Assembly (NCBI RefSeq): GCF_004664715.2
Contig: NC_051083.1
Coordinates: forward strand, 98,485,661-98,549,660
DNA: 64,000 nt
From: Peromyscus leucopus
Taxonomy: Eukaryota > Chordata > Mammalia > Rodentia > Cricetidae
Direction: 5' to 3'
The notes below the pieces were generated by a model. It saw nothing but the letters and a program-made list of their open reading frames with translations. It did no database searches and was not told where the DNA came from. Each line of letters opens with the position of its first letter. The stretch's first letter is position 1. This document shows, piece after piece, positions 11,521 to 22,744 of this stretch. The translations under genes and the position numbers were made by a program.

Positions 11521-11964
11521 CTAGCTATTGATACTATTGAATATTATGTAGCTGCTGGCTTCTATATTTATTCCAAGTACCTGGACTCTTAATTTCTTGT
11601 GTCCTGGTTAAGACAAGCCCTTTATTATAGGTAAACTAAGTTCCTTTGACTCTCTAAACACTACTCAGCTACTTTACTGTTCAGAATTTAGAGAATACTT
11701 TACTAGTTTCTGTAATTGTATCCCTACTCAATTTCTTTACTGCCCACTGTCATCTTTTCCATGAAATTGCCTTATTAACCTCATCTGAGTGAGATATCAC
11801 CATGATTCTTTTGCACATTTTTAGCCCTCACAAGATCAATTTGCACAATCTCTGACCCTACAGCTATACAGCTTTGTATTGTTCTGTACTTCTAAAATTA
11901 TGTTTTTAAAGTTAGTATACAAAGTAATTGCATGATGGCATTTTCATGCATATGTGTATTCTAG

Positions 11965-12345
11965 TTTGCTTCTCTGTTGATGTGACAAAAATATTGGTTA
12001 AAACCAATTCGGAGGAGAAAAGTTGTTTATTTGGCTTAAAGGTTACAATCCATCATCAAGAAAAGCCGGGACAGGAACTCAAGGTCCAAACCTGGAAAGA
12101 GGAATTCAATGAAGTAGAGGTCATGGAGGAACACTTACATACGTGACTTGCTTTCCGCAGCTTCCTGAGCTTGCTTTCTTATACATCTCAGGACCACTTG
12201 TCCAAAAAGGAATGGGCCCTCATACAACAATCACTGATCAAAAAAAGTCACACAGACTTCCTAAGCCCTCAGTTGAGGATGCTTCTCTTCAAACAACTCT
12301 AGTTTGTGTTCAGTTGATTAAAATCTAACCCAACATGTCTCCTGT
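11965..12345 (+). mobile_element. Rodent medium-reiterated repeat (RMER1-like)
   Basis: The order of blocks (opening resembling 'ctagtttgcttctctgttg', then 'gttgtttatttggcttaaa', 'gaggtcatggaggaacact', 'gcttgctttcttata', 'cctcagttgaggatgct') is that of a family seen again at 24.58-24.99 kb and 26.39-28.07 kb. The family name is from memory. Confidence 0.6.
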
Positions 12346-12458
12346 CCCAGTCATGCTCCTTCTTCCCCCAAACAGTTTCTTTTCTGCTTTATGTTACATC
12401 GGTGGCATTAACTTCTGTTTCCTTCCTCTACCTTAAGATCTCTTCCTCCTTTCAGGGT

Positions 12459-12679
<221 letters not shown>

Positions 12680-12734
12680 CACGTAAATTCTTTTTCTGGG
12701 CCATTTAACAGATTGGTTTCTAATTCCATCCATT

Positions 12735-13325
12735 TTCCTGCAAATGCAATGATTTCATTTTTCTTTATTGCTTAATAAAATCCCACTGTATCTACTCTAT
12801 GTAACTGTGCCTACATGCCACATTTTCTTTATCTGTTCATATGTTGATAGAAATATATGCTGGTTCCATTTTTTATCTATTGTGAATGGAGCAATGGATG
12901 CAAAAAAGGGAAGAAAGAAAGAAAAGAAGCATGGATAAGATATCTGTGTGCATGCTGATATAAAGTCCTTTGTATAGCTTGATCATATGGTATTTCTATT
13001 TGTAGGTTTTTTAGAAACCCTCATGCTGACCTCCATAGCGGCTGCTCCAGTTTACTTTTCCACCAGAAGTGTGCAAATGTTCCCATTTCCCCACATTTTC
13101 ATTAGCATTTTCTGTCGTTTGATTTCTTCTATTTTGACTGGCATGAGATAGAATCTCACATCTGCATTAATTTACATTTCCATGATGGCTAAGGGTGCTA
13201 AATGCTTTTTAGTATTAGCTGTTTGTATTTCTTCTTTTAACAACTTCCTATTCTGGTTACTATCTCATTTACTATTGGTATGGCTTTTTCTGTGTGTTTA
13301 ATTTTTAATATTCCTTTCTCTTCCT
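12735..13325 (-). mobile_element. Old L1 ORF2 3' end/3'UTR, antisense
   Basis: 'cacattttctttatctgtt', 'ctattgtgaatggagcaat', 'catatggtatttctattt', 'ccatagcggctgctccag' and 'acatttccatgatggctaa' follow, in order, the reverse complement of the end of L1 ORF2. It continues after the B3 at 13330-13503. Confidence 0.85.
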
Positions 13326-13329
13326 TTTT

Positions 13330-13503
13330 ATATGTTTGGGGTGAAGTGGGGGCATTCATGTCATGGTGTACATGTGGAGGTCAGAGAACAACCTTTTAGA
13401 AGTAGGCTTTCTCATTCCATCGTTATATGGGCTCTGGGTATCTAACTCAGATCGTCAGGCTTGACAGTAAGTACCTTTATCCACTGAACCATCTCACTGA
13501 CCC
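13330..13503 (-). mobile_element. B3 SINE, antisense, inserted in L1
   Basis: 'tggaggtcagagaacaacc' to 'tccactgaaccatctcactg' is reverse-complement B3. It interrupts the antisense L1 on either side. Confidence 0.8.
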
Positions 13504-13800
13504 TTATTTTTGTCATTTTAAAATGCATTCAAGATATTAGTATCCTATGTAATACATAGTTGGCAAAGATTGTTTCCCATTTTGTGGGCTGACTTTTTTT
13601 TTTTAATCTAGTGACTGTTTACTTTGCATTGTAAAAGACTGTTAAGTTTGTGTGATCCCACTTGTCAGTTCTTGTAATCTTTCATTTGCTATTTGAGTCC
13701 TCTTTGGGAAATATTTACTTATGCCTGTAGCTTAAAATGTTTACTTTTGGAGGTTTTAAACCTTTCAGGTCTTGCATCATGGCCTCTGACTGTGTTGGTC
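13504..13800 (-). mobile_element. Old L1 ORF2 fragment, antisense (continuation)
   Basis: 'gtttcccattttgtgggct', then 'gttaagtttgtgtgatccc' and 'tttttggaggttttaaacc'-like sequence continue the L1 antisense order from 12735-13325. Confidence 0.7.
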
Positions 13801-15000
13801 TTAATGGTTTTCTGCATATTTTGCCCCATCTCCTAAGTAGTTTAGAAGCTCTTCTGTGCCACTGAGGAAGACATCTTCTTTATTCTAACAGGCTTTCCAT
13901 ATCACCTACAGCATCAAGAACGCAGTTTCAAATATTTTCTGAATACATAGATCGATGATATTTAGGAAAATTGAATTTTATAGCAATAAAAAGCAAAACA
14001 CCAAATGAATGTAATCTTAGTCTTATGATCTAAAGCAACAGACTGAGGGTTCTCACAATGGACATATATTCCTGGTCATTTTTTCTATCTTACAAAATGA
14101 ATATAAAAGAGGAAATGCATCATTTTGTGAATGCAATGGTGAGAATAACATATATTATTCACTGTTGCTAAATGAATGTTCAATTTAAAGCAGCGATTTA
14201 GCTGTGCATGCTTGGTCATGTCGATTAACCTCGAAAGTACTCAGTTTCTCTGCAAAATAAATGGAGGGTTGGGTTATATTCTTTCTGTATGCCCCCTATT
14301 CTACAAATTTATGGCTTTTAGACTGCATATTTCAGCCTTAGTTAGCAGTGTGTCACTATGTATATGAGAATTCTGAGGATGTGAAATCATCAATTTGTAT
14401 CTTTTGGGAGTGCTTAAGTGTGCATTAAATACATGTAGCTTCTGTTTTGGATACATGGTATTTGTGATCTATTCTCAGAGACACCAAATGGTCCTAGGAT
14501 ACAATAAAAAAGATTTAGTACTTTTGAGGGAATAAGGATGATGGGAGAAAAGAGAAGCCAAAGAAAGGCTTTAGTTAAGTAATAGATGAAAACTGGGTAG
14601 AACAAGGCTAGCACTCGCGTTTTAAAAGAAGCAAGAGAAACAGCTTTCCTTACCCCCTCACTTTCCTTCATATACCCCTCTATACTCAAAGTACCTCCAC
14701 TGTCGCACAAAGGAATTCATAATTAGCCACAATTCGTGATTGAAAGCTCTCATAAAAACTGAAATTCATAGCCCTGAGGATAAGAATTAGTGAATAAAGT
14801 GCTTTCTTTGTAATCATAAGCAACTGCCTTAGGATGCCAAGCATCCATTTAAAAAGTTGGATACAATTGCATATCTCTATAACAGCAGCTTTGGGGAATA
14901 GAGTCAGATCGCTGGAACTCAATGGCACACCAATGGTAGAAAATTGCTGAGTGCTGGTTTCAGTGATAGACTAGTGTCTTAAAATTTTTCTTAGAGACAG
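13800..15000. other. No recognised feature
   Basis: Minus-strand frames 14414-14710 and 14686-14928 are open but show no known domain. No SINE or LINE is recognised. Confidence 0.4.
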
Positions 15001-15049
15001 TTCTGATAGACAGATGAACTCAGGATGCCGCTGTGTACATAAGAAGTCT

Positions 15050-15640
15050 TCCCACCTCCTTTGCTACCTCCTAGAGCAACTTCTTGGGATAACCTCAACC
15101 ATGCACCCAAAACTCATGCCATTTGGGGTTGGAGGACATGGCCCCCAGCATCAGGAACTCTAGGGACTGGGTGTCCCAGAGGCAGCTGATCTACCATAGT
15201 CCTTATAATTTAGGACATACCCATGCTGAGTCTTCGGACTCTGGAGGGAGCACAGCCAATATTCCAACCACCTCCAGGAATTCTTCATCTTAGACCTCCT
15301 CTAATGTGCATGCCACCACCCACTGGACTCCTTTTGCCTTTCCCATGGACCACACAGGTCCCATGCCTCCTCATGGTGTGTGTGGAGCTTCTCCATTGAA
15401 ACCCCCTCAAGTATACACTGGCCCTCCACAATCCCCTCTTTATGGTTACCAGCAGAGAACCCTCCCTCCACTGAGACCCACTCCATAGCCCTCAGTTCTC
15501 ATGTTCCATTTAGGGCCCACTTTCTCAGTAAATTGCCATGCCTTGTTTCCTTCTTACATCTTCCCAGTATCTTCATTTCTTGGCCCAGTTAATGTTGCTA
15601 TAGCTGATTGGTACTAACTTCTGACCCCTCACAGCACCTT
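15050..15640 (+). pseudogene. Possible processed pseudogene, proline-rich, source unknown
   Basis: This segment is more GC-rich than its surroundings and free of recognised repeats. A plus-strand frame ending with a stop at 15486-15488 reads through [18 protein letters not shown], a proline/glycine/tyrosine-rich style like the disordered tails of RNA-binding or transport proteins. Upstream, two other frames give similar proline-rich peptides separated by stops or shifts. An AATAAA lies downstream at about 15731, with no clear poly(A) run. I cannot name a parent; chance is a real alternative. Confidence 0.25.
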
Positions 15641-16179
15641 CACCATCATTCAATATCTTTTTTCTCAAGAGATTTTTCTTCATTTTGTTTTAAAATTTTA
15701 ATCCTGAATATTTTACAAATACATACAGAAAATAAAGCTATACTTGTTATAAAAATGTTGTGGAGATTAAGTAATAGTAAAGAACACCAAATGTCAATTT
15801 CTGGCCTTCACAACCACAAATGTGCACATGTGCCATTCCTCACAACTGTAAACATACAAACATGAATATATATGCACACTACACACAGTCACAAATACAT
15901 AACTTTCAGTTCTTCAATACAGAGACTTGACATGTAAACGCTTTTACTCACGAAGGTTGAAAGACATGGAAATTCAAACCAAGCAATAAAAGGCACCTTC
16001 CAATCGGTCAGTGCTTTAGGTTAATGAGATTAACAGGCTGTAAGACAATAACAAAAAATTATTTTCCTCAAATACCAACTAGGAATCAAAAGACAGACTC
16101 TATTTATTATTCTGTTTCCGTAAAAGGCATTGGTTCTAATGACTAAGTAGAAATTGGTTATTTAAAAAAAATCTGCTTG

Positions 16180-16410
16180 CTAGGTGTGATGGTAAAATAT
16201 ATATTCACAACACTTGGGAGCCTGAAGCAGAAGGATTGCTGTGAAGTTGAAGTTAGCATGAGCTGTATGTTGAGAATCTATGTTAAAAAAATTCAAAAGC
16301 AGAAAGTTAGACAGGTGTTTTTGAATACATCTGTAATCTCAGCTCATGGAATTCAGAGACTGGAAGATTGCTCTGAGTTAGAAGCTAGTCTTACCCTAAA
16401 GAGACAAGAA
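16180..16410 (+). mobile_element. Two tandem old B1-like monomers
   Basis: 16180-16305 has 'gctaggtgtgatggtaaaa' and 'gcagaaggattgctgtgaa'. 16306-16410 repeats the layout with 'atctgtaatctcagctcat' and 'ggaagattgctctgagtta'. Both are strongly diverged. Confidence 0.6.
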
Positions 16411-16626
16411 CTTATTCTTATTACTAGAGTATTATTCATAAAGATAGATGTCATTTAGACGTATAAGTAGAGAATACATACAGCATGAGAAATGCTCCAT
16501 AATAAGATTTGATGTGTGGAAAAAGTGTAGATTAGGCATGTACTAGTAACTTGAATGGCTTTTCAGAGCTGGGAGTTTTATATAATGCACTGGATTCATG
16601 GCCCCCCAAACGAAGAAATTATCTAA

Positions 16627-16745
16627 AATGAGCTGGGCATGATGACTCTTGTCTGTAACCCAGCACTTCGGAGACTAAGACCACAGGATAGTTGCAAGTT
16701 TGAGGCAGCCTAGGCTCTATGGTGAGATGCTGTCTCAAAAATAAA
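16627..16745 (+). mobile_element. B1 SINE, sense
   Basis: 'gctgggcatgatgactctt' to 'gagatgctgtctcaaaaat' spans the B1 unit with a short A-rich tail. Confidence 0.8.
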
Positions 16746-16889
16746 AGAAAGTGGCTAGCACTTCTCTATCATCAATATATAAATGAATAACTTTAGAAAC
16801 ATGTTATTGTACCCACACAGGTCAGTGGATTGAACTGAATGTCTAAAAACAGAGAAGAAACTTGAGAAATTTATCTATGGTGTTTTAGA

Positions 16890-17450
16890 GCTCCAAGGAA
16901 GCTACAAACTTTATAAGAAAAAATAATTGAGAATAAGTTTAAGTCAACAGAAAAAATTGAAGCAAAGCATCAAAAAACCCAAGTCACTGAGTTTTCGCCC
17001 TCAATCCAAATGACTTTAGAATCACAGTTGCACCCACTGCCTCAAGTTACGACTATAGCCACGTCAATACCTCAACAACTTCAGCCCTGCAAGTCCCTTG
17101 GTGGAGAGCCCAATTGGACTATTGACCTGGAGAGCTTCGAAATCATAATTGAGGGTTGTTTTGAAACCTTTAAAAAGAGAGAAGGCAGAAGGTTAAGGTA
17201 TGGAGGGTGGAGAGTAGGATACAGGGGTTGAAGTCTTCTGGAACTGATCTTCTTGAGGATGGGATGAAACACAGCATTGAGAGGATGGAAAGTGTTGTGG
17301 AGACACAGCATCAATGAGAAAACTACAGCCCCTGACTTAACAACACTTTCAATCTGGTGAAGAAGATAAATTATGAAGAGAAGTAAAACATGGTGACATA
17401 ACCCGTACCTTGGCCTCTTTCCCACTTTTTTGGCATACTATTTTCCACCA
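16890..17450. other. Unassigned sequence, CpG-bearing
   Basis: No family is recognised. A plus-strand frame (17010-17231, 73 codons) contains no known domain. The minus-strand frame 17081-17425 is open but equally anonymous. Confidence 0.3.
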
Positions 17451-17455
17451 AACTG

Positions 17456-17933
17456 TGTAGCCGGAGTCTTCCTGCCTTGCCCACGGTCAGGACAAATCTC
17501 TGTCACCCGCCAGTCCCACAGCCGCTCTGACCCAACCAAATAAACACAGAGACTTATATTGCTTTCAAACTGTATGGCCGTGGCAGGCTTCTTGCTAACT
17601 GTTCTTTTATCTTAAATTAACTCATTTCTACAAATAACTATTCTTATGTCTTAAAGTAACGCATTTCTACAAATCTATACCTCGCCATGTGGCTGGTGGC
17701 TTATCGGCGTCTTCACATGCTGCTGGTCATGGCGGCGGCTGCAGCGTCTCTGGTCATGGCGGCGGCTGCAGTGTCTCTGGTCTTGGCGGCGGCTGCAGCC
17801 AGTCCTTCTGCCTTCCTGTCCTTTTATTTCTCCTCTCTGTTAGTCCCGCCTATCCTTCCTGCCTAGCCACAGCCGATCAGGTTTTATTTATTGACCAATC
17901 AGAACAACTTGACATATAGACCATCCCCCAGCA
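17456..17933 (-). mobile_element. Solo LTR, cricetid ERV-like family A, with internal 27-bp VNTR
   Basis: On the minus strand it runs from a TG start to '...ccggctaca' (TG...CA ends). Diagnostic blocks on the plus strand are 'ggacaaatctctgtcaccc', 'acacagagacttatattgc', 'actgtatggccgtggcagg' and 'cttgctaactgttctttta'. It is the same family as 47282-47633 (-) and 49307-49675 (+). Within it, an ~40-bp piece containing 'catttctacaaat' is duplicated (17604-17675), and three copies of a 27-bp unit containing 'ggcggcggctgcag' lie at 17725-17803. No clean TSD is seen. Confidence 0.8.
17725..17803. repeat. 27-bp GC-rich tandem repeat (about 3 units)
   Basis: Units start at 17725, 17752 and 17779 and differ by single bases. 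Each carries 'ggcggcggctgcag'. The other two family A LTRs in the window have only one unit-equivalent. Confidence 0.9.
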
Positions 17934-18020
17934 CAGCCAAGTGCAGACCATCTCAAACACCTGCACTCAGGCCCATGGTCCTAATCATCCTCTATACGGA
18001 CCTGCTGGGTAATGCCACAA
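17934..18020 (-). mobile_element. Fragment of IAP-like LTR (family B)
   Basis: 'cagccaagtgcagacc', 'caaacacctg', 'cccatggtc', 'atcatcctctatacgg' and 'cctgctgggtaa' align block by block with 37215-37300 in the intact LTR at 36991-37341. The rest of this copy is missing or unrecognisable. Confidence 0.55.
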
Positions 18021-18384
18021 GGAACCTGAGAATGGGCTCCCACAGGACATACAGAACATCCCACAGCAAAACTGGGCACCAGTGAGGCAATGGTGTTAGA
18101 GGTTGAACCTGATAGAATTCAACTTCTTCCCAATAACGCCACACTGAAGAGGAAGCCTTTAAAACTGAGACCATTGGGACATTCCACATTCACACTATAG
18201 CAGGCAATATATCTTATAACTTAATTAGATTATTCTATGTGTGATTCTTCTAGTTCTGTGCAAGACTCACTACTATATCTATAGTGGTTCCTGGCAATAT
18301 GTTTAGACAGGAAGATAGGCAGGCTTTTGATTATATGTGATTTTCACTGAACACCTTGAGGACTTTTTCTTTTCTCAATTTTGT

Positions 18385-18512
18385 ATTATTGGAGACAAGA
18401 TGTTATGAATTCCAGGCTAGCCTCAAACTCACTATCTAGCCAAGCATGATTTCTAACTCTGCCTTGCCTGTCTATACCTCCCAAGTGCTGGGATCAAAGG
18501 ACTGAACCACTT
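18385..18512 (-). mobile_element. B1 SINE, antisense
   Basis: 'gccttgcctgtctatacct', 'cccaagtgctgggatcaaag' and 'ctagcctcaaactcactat' are reverse-complement B1 blocks. Confidence 0.8.
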
Positions 18513-18529
18513 CACCTATTACATGTTGA

Positions 18530-19035
18530 AGATAATGGGAAAGTACAAAGGAATTTTAAGTAGAAAATAGTTTCATTAGCTAGAATATATTTTATAAAAG
18601 TTTTCCAAAAGTGAGTAAACATCAAAACCCAACCAATACACTAAAACAATTGAACAAACATTGATAGAAATCCTCTCAGTTTGCTGGACTTCTCAAATAG
18701 TAAAGATAAAGTAACTTCACAAAGCTATAGAATGCATAAAGAACTACAAAGACAAGAAACCTGAAGGAGTCAGTCCCCTAGCTCAACAGAAGTCATGGCT
18801 AGCTCCTGACCTATGCATGCATAGAGCAGCCTCTAATGAACAGAGTAACGTCTAAGAGCAGAAATAGTATGCGCAATACTCTTGCAAGTCTCCATTAACA
18901 TCAAGTAATTCCCATAAGGCAATTAAGAAGAGTAAATTCATACAGGAGTAAGAACAATATTTTCATTATCTCAGTAGGATTCCAGTTCCTATGTATGTTT
19001 AAGTTCTCTTTTTACTACTATCACCAGAAAACTGT
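18530..19035. other. No recognised feature
   Basis: AT-rich, with no repeat or coding similarity seen. Confidence 0.4.
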
Positions 19036-19039
19036 AAAT

Positions 19040-19135
19040 CTACTTCATGTCTTATAGATTTATCCTTTCTTGAAATTCCATATGAATGAAATCATACAGT
19101 TTTTAGACATTTGTACATGCCTTAGAACAGTAGAT
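19040..19135 (-). mobile_element. L1M 3'UTR fragment, antisense
   Basis: 'tagatttatcctttcttga' and 'gaatgaaatcatacagttt' match the reverse complement of an ancient L1M 3'UTR motif also seen at 45.07-45.12 kb. Confidence 0.45.
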
Positions 19136-19254
19136 TATAGGCCAAATCATATTGTGTCATAAGTGAACATTTTGTTCTTTTTGTGTCTGAAAGTTATGTC
19201 ATAATGTGGCTATTCTACAAGCAGAAGATTTGAACTGCCAAGCATAAAGACAAA

Positions 19255-19345
19255 ACGCGGGCATAGTGATGTGTACCTGCTACCCCAGCACACAGGAGGC
19301 TGAGGCAGGAGGACCAGAAATTGGTGGCCCACCTCACACTAAAAC
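19255..19345 (+). mobile_element. B1 SINE, 3'-truncated
   Basis: 'gcgggcatagtgatgtgta' and 'ggaggctgaggcaggagga' are B1 sense blocks; the right part is diverged. Confidence 0.75.
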
Positions 19346-19439
19346 CCCAATCTGAAAAAGAAAAGAGGCAAATGGTAGAACTGTGAACTTCAAACCATAA
19401 CATTTTAAGAGAAAATTTTACCAGATGCTCTCACTAGTA

Positions 19440-19860
19440 TACTGGAGGTGATACAGGGAACAGCCAATGAACTAGAAAATAAAACAGTAAATATTTTGTC
19501 ATCTGAGGAACACCAAAACAAATAAGACAGACTATAGAACAGAACTAAAGGAACAAAGCTTTGGAAATCTGTGATATAATTCTCAAAAACTCTAATATTC
19601 ATGTCATTGGGCCCCTAGAGGGAAGGAATAAAAGGACTTGTGTCAAGAATATATTTGAAAAAGTGATACCTGGAAATTTCTCACATTTGGTAAAACATAA
19701 ATTAACAGACTCAGGAAGCTCAATGAAACTTGTAACTCAAGAGAAAAAACATGTCTAGGTGGATCATAATGCACCCATGCATTACTCATCAAAAACCATG
19801 ACAGTAAATGGAAATCAAAACTAAAAAAAAAACAATGCCATTCAGAGCAGCATATACAAC
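19440..19860 (+). mobile_element. Old L1M/HAL1-like fragment, sense
   Basis: 'atgtcattgggcccctaga', 'ctggaaatttctcacattt', 'ttaacagactcaggaagctc' and 'catgtctaggtggatcataa' follow the order of an ancient mammalian L1 segment near ORF1. It is non-coding here. Confidence 0.5.
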
Positions 19861-20244
19861 CAGAATTATTTATGAATAAAATTTAAAGTCCTTGCTTAAA
19901 ACCACATCAAAACCCAGTCACTCCTAAAGAAATAGTGAGCAAAACTGTGTTCATGAATCAGAAGATTCAATATTGTTATCTATCAGTTTCATCCAAATGG
20001 ATCTGTAGAGTGGACTCAGCTATGCTCAAGATCATGGGATCTTTTGAGACACAGGCTTCAGAGAGATATATGGAAATGCAATGGAGCTAGAGTGGCCAAA
20101 CCTGTTTTCAAAAAGAAGAAAGTCCGTATCATACTATTTGAATTCAAGACTTACTATCCAGTGCAGTAATTCAGACATATTAGCATGGTGAAAGCATATC
20201 TATGAAAGTCACTGATGTAGAGGCAGAAATTCTTTATTTTTTTG

Positions 20245-20447
20245 TGTGTGATATTTGTTTTTCAAGCCAGGGACTCTCTAGTTAAGTGTTAGTCAAATGT
20301 TCTATCACTGAGCTCCATTCCCAGTCTTTTTTTCAAAGTTTGTTTTTTGAAACTGAGTCTTATTGCTTCCCTTGAACTTGTGATCCTCCTGCCTTAGCCT
20401 CCAGGGTAGCTGAAATTACAGGCTTAAGCCACTGTATCCAGCAAAAC
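20245..20447 (-). mobile_element. ID-B1 composite SINE (B4/RSINE-like), antisense
   Basis: A reverse-complement ID-like half ('gagctccattcccagtctt' at 20309-20327) is followed by a reverse-complement B1 half ('gatcctcctgccttagcct' and 'acaggcttaagccactg'). Confidence 0.65.
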
Positions 20448-20536
20448 TGAAGCTATTTCTCATAGTTTTATCTACTCCATTCTTTTGTTTATTTTGTACA
20501 CTTAAAAATACAGAGCAAACGTTATGTCATGGCCAT

Positions 20537-21040
20537 TGTATTATCAGGGTTTTATAACAACGGAATTTATAGAATGAATCTATAAACGTTAAAAGAGGAC
20601 ATATTAGAATGGTTTACAGGCTATGATCTGGCTAGTCCAACAATGGTTGTCTCCTGACAGGAAAGGCTAGGAATCCGGCAGTTGTTCAGGCTGTGAGGCT
20701 GGATGCCTCAGCTGGTCTTCAGTCTACTTTGGCATTCCAGAGAAGTAGTTTGTAATACCAGCAAAAAAAAAATCCTCAGTGGCAGGATAGATGAATTTGC
20801 CAGTGGAACTGAGTTCAAGCAAGCAAAAAGCAAAAGCTTCTTTCTCCCAAGTCCTTTTATGTGGACCAGAATGTGTGGCCCAGACTTACATTGAGTCTTC
20901 TGACCCCAAATGATCCAGATTTAGGGTGGACCTTCCCACCTCAATTGATCCAATTGACACTAATCCCTCACAAGTGTCTAGCTGCTTGGGTTTTAGTTGA
21001 TCAGATTTAGTCAAATTGATAACCACTAGTAGCCATCACT
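20537..21040 (+). mobile_element. MaLR/ERVL-like solo LTR with 5-bp TSD
   Basis: It starts 'tgtattatcagggtt' and ends near 'agtagccatcact'. The 5-bp duplication 'gccat' flanks it at 20532-20536 and 21041-21045, as expected for ERVL/MaLR integration. Internal blocks 'cctcagctggtcttcagt' and 'tgtgtggcccagacttaca' recur in the LTR at 56291-56875. Confidence 0.75.
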
Positions 21041-21139
21041 GCCATTCTAAGTGTATACTTCTACAGTGTCAGTGATATTCATATTGCTGTGCAGCTAACA
21101 CCCAGAACTATCTTGCCTTGAGAAACAAGATAGTCACCA

Positions 21140-21385
21140 AAGCATGGTAATTAGTGCTTTTAAACCAAGCATTTGGAAGATGGTGGCAAGATCAGGAATT
21201 CAATACTACCTTTGGTTGCATTTTGAGCTCAAGGTCAGTCTGAATTATGCTCAAGATGCAAATATACAAACAAAAATTTGGAAAACAAAACAAAATGGCA
21301 GTGAATAGCTATAACCAATATTTGGAAAGAAGGAACTGGATGATTGTGAATTCAAGGTCAGCCTGGGCAACTTAATAAAATCTTA
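21140..21385 (+). mobile_element. Two old B1-like copies
   Basis: 21140-21265 contains 'aagcatttggaagatggtg' and 'gctcaaggtcagtctgaat'. 21290-21385 contains 'gtgaattcaaggtcagcct'. Both are diverged. Confidence 0.55.
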
Positions 21386-21419
21386 CTATTGTAAAATATC
21401 TCAGTATTTCAGTTCTTTA

Positions 21420-21740
21420 CAAGGAACTATTCCTCCCATTTGCCCTCATGGCCTAATAATGATTATTGGAAAGAACACACATTTAATCTGTAGCATCACC
21501 ACCATTTCAAGCCCCTCTAACATGCAAAGTGTGTTCAGTCAATCCTAGTAGCTTCAAAGTTCTTGACTCTTTCTAGCATCAACTCCCAAGTCTAAATTCT
21601 AAAATATGATGGTAATAGCATCTAAATCAGGCTTGGGCTAGACTCAAGATATGATTCACTCTGAGGGAAGTGACTCTACTACAGATGAACCCTCCTAAAT
21701 AATAAGAACAAATCGTATGTGTCTAAACCACAATGGTTAA
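21420..21740 (+). mobile_element. Possible rodent medium-reiterated repeat
   Basis: 'cccatttgccctcatggcct' and 'caagatatgattcactctg' recall a repeat common in rodent genomes, which I cannot name with confidence. Confidence 0.3.
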
Positions 21741-21788
21741 AAAATAAATACACCGAGTGCTCATATTATAATTTGTAATACTATTCTC

Positions 21789-22297
21789 TGTGGTGGTATT
21801 GTGTATTCTAATAAAAATATCTGGGGTCAGAGAACAGACAGCCACTAGATACAAAGGCTAGAAAATGGTGGCACTCACACCTTTAATCCTAGCATCCCAG
21901 AGATAGAAATCCCTCTGGATCTCTGTGAGTTCAAGGCCACATTGGAAATAGCCAAGCATGGTGACACGCCTTTAATCCCAGAAAGCCAGCCTTTAATCCC
22001 AGGGAGTGGTGGTAGAAAACAGGAAGATATATAAGGCGTGAGGACCAGAAACTAGCGACATTTGGCTAGAAGATTTTGGCTGGTTAAGCTTTCAGGCTAT
22101 GGAGCAACACAGTTCAGCTGAGACCCATTCCGGATGAGGACTCAGAGGCCTCCAGTCTGAGGAGACAAGACCAGATGAGGATCCGGCGAAGTGAGATAGC
22201 TGTGGTTTGTTCTGTCTCTCTGATCTACCAGCATGGACCCCAATAACTCACCTCGGGTTTGATTTTATTAATAAGAACTTTTAAGATTCCTGCTACA
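21789..22297 (+). mobile_element. ERVK-like solo LTR (family C) with embedded B1, 6-bp TSD
   Basis: The LTR begins 'tgtggtggtattgtgt' and ends 'agattcctgctaca' (TG...CA). A perfect 6-bp duplication 'attctc' flanks it at 21783-21788 and 22298-22303, the length typical of ERVK integrases. Bases 21860-21990 contain B1-like sense sequence with 'cctttaatcctagcatccc' and 'cctttaatcccag' more than once, so this LTR family has absorbed SINE sequence. No internal retroviral genes are attached. Confidence 0.88.
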
Positions 22298-22544
22298 ATT
22301 CTCTAAAAAGAGAACCAAGAATCCATGGCTACTGAAGTCTGGAGAAAGAAATAGTCAAGACATGCCTAGAGGTTTTGTGATTTCGGGAACCAGGGAAGCA
22401 TTCAAATCAAAAGCAAGCAAACAAAAGAAGAGTCGGTGGGTAGATCTGGGAGTGTTTAACCAGCAAAATAAATAAAATTGTGTCAAGGTATAAACCAAGG
22501 ACTCCTACTGATATAAATGATAATGAAAGTAAAATTAACATGGA

Positions 22545-22686
22545 TTTCAACAGGGCTAAGCGGGTAAAGGCAATTGCTGCCAAGCCCGACAACCCAAACT
22601 TGAGTATCAGGAGCCACATAATGGAAGGAAAAAAACTACCCCAAGTTCTTCTCTGACCTCCACACATGCACCATAGCATACATACA

Positions 22687-22739
<53 letters not shown>
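22545..22739 (+). mobile_element. B3-type SINE ending in (CA)n
   Basis: 'gggctaagcgggtaaaggc' and 'cccaaacttgagtatcagg' form the head and 'cttctctgacctccacaca' the body. The tail has become about 25 CA units (22687-22738). Confidence 0.85.
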
Positions 22740-22740
<1 letters not shown>

Positions 22741-22744
22741 TGTA

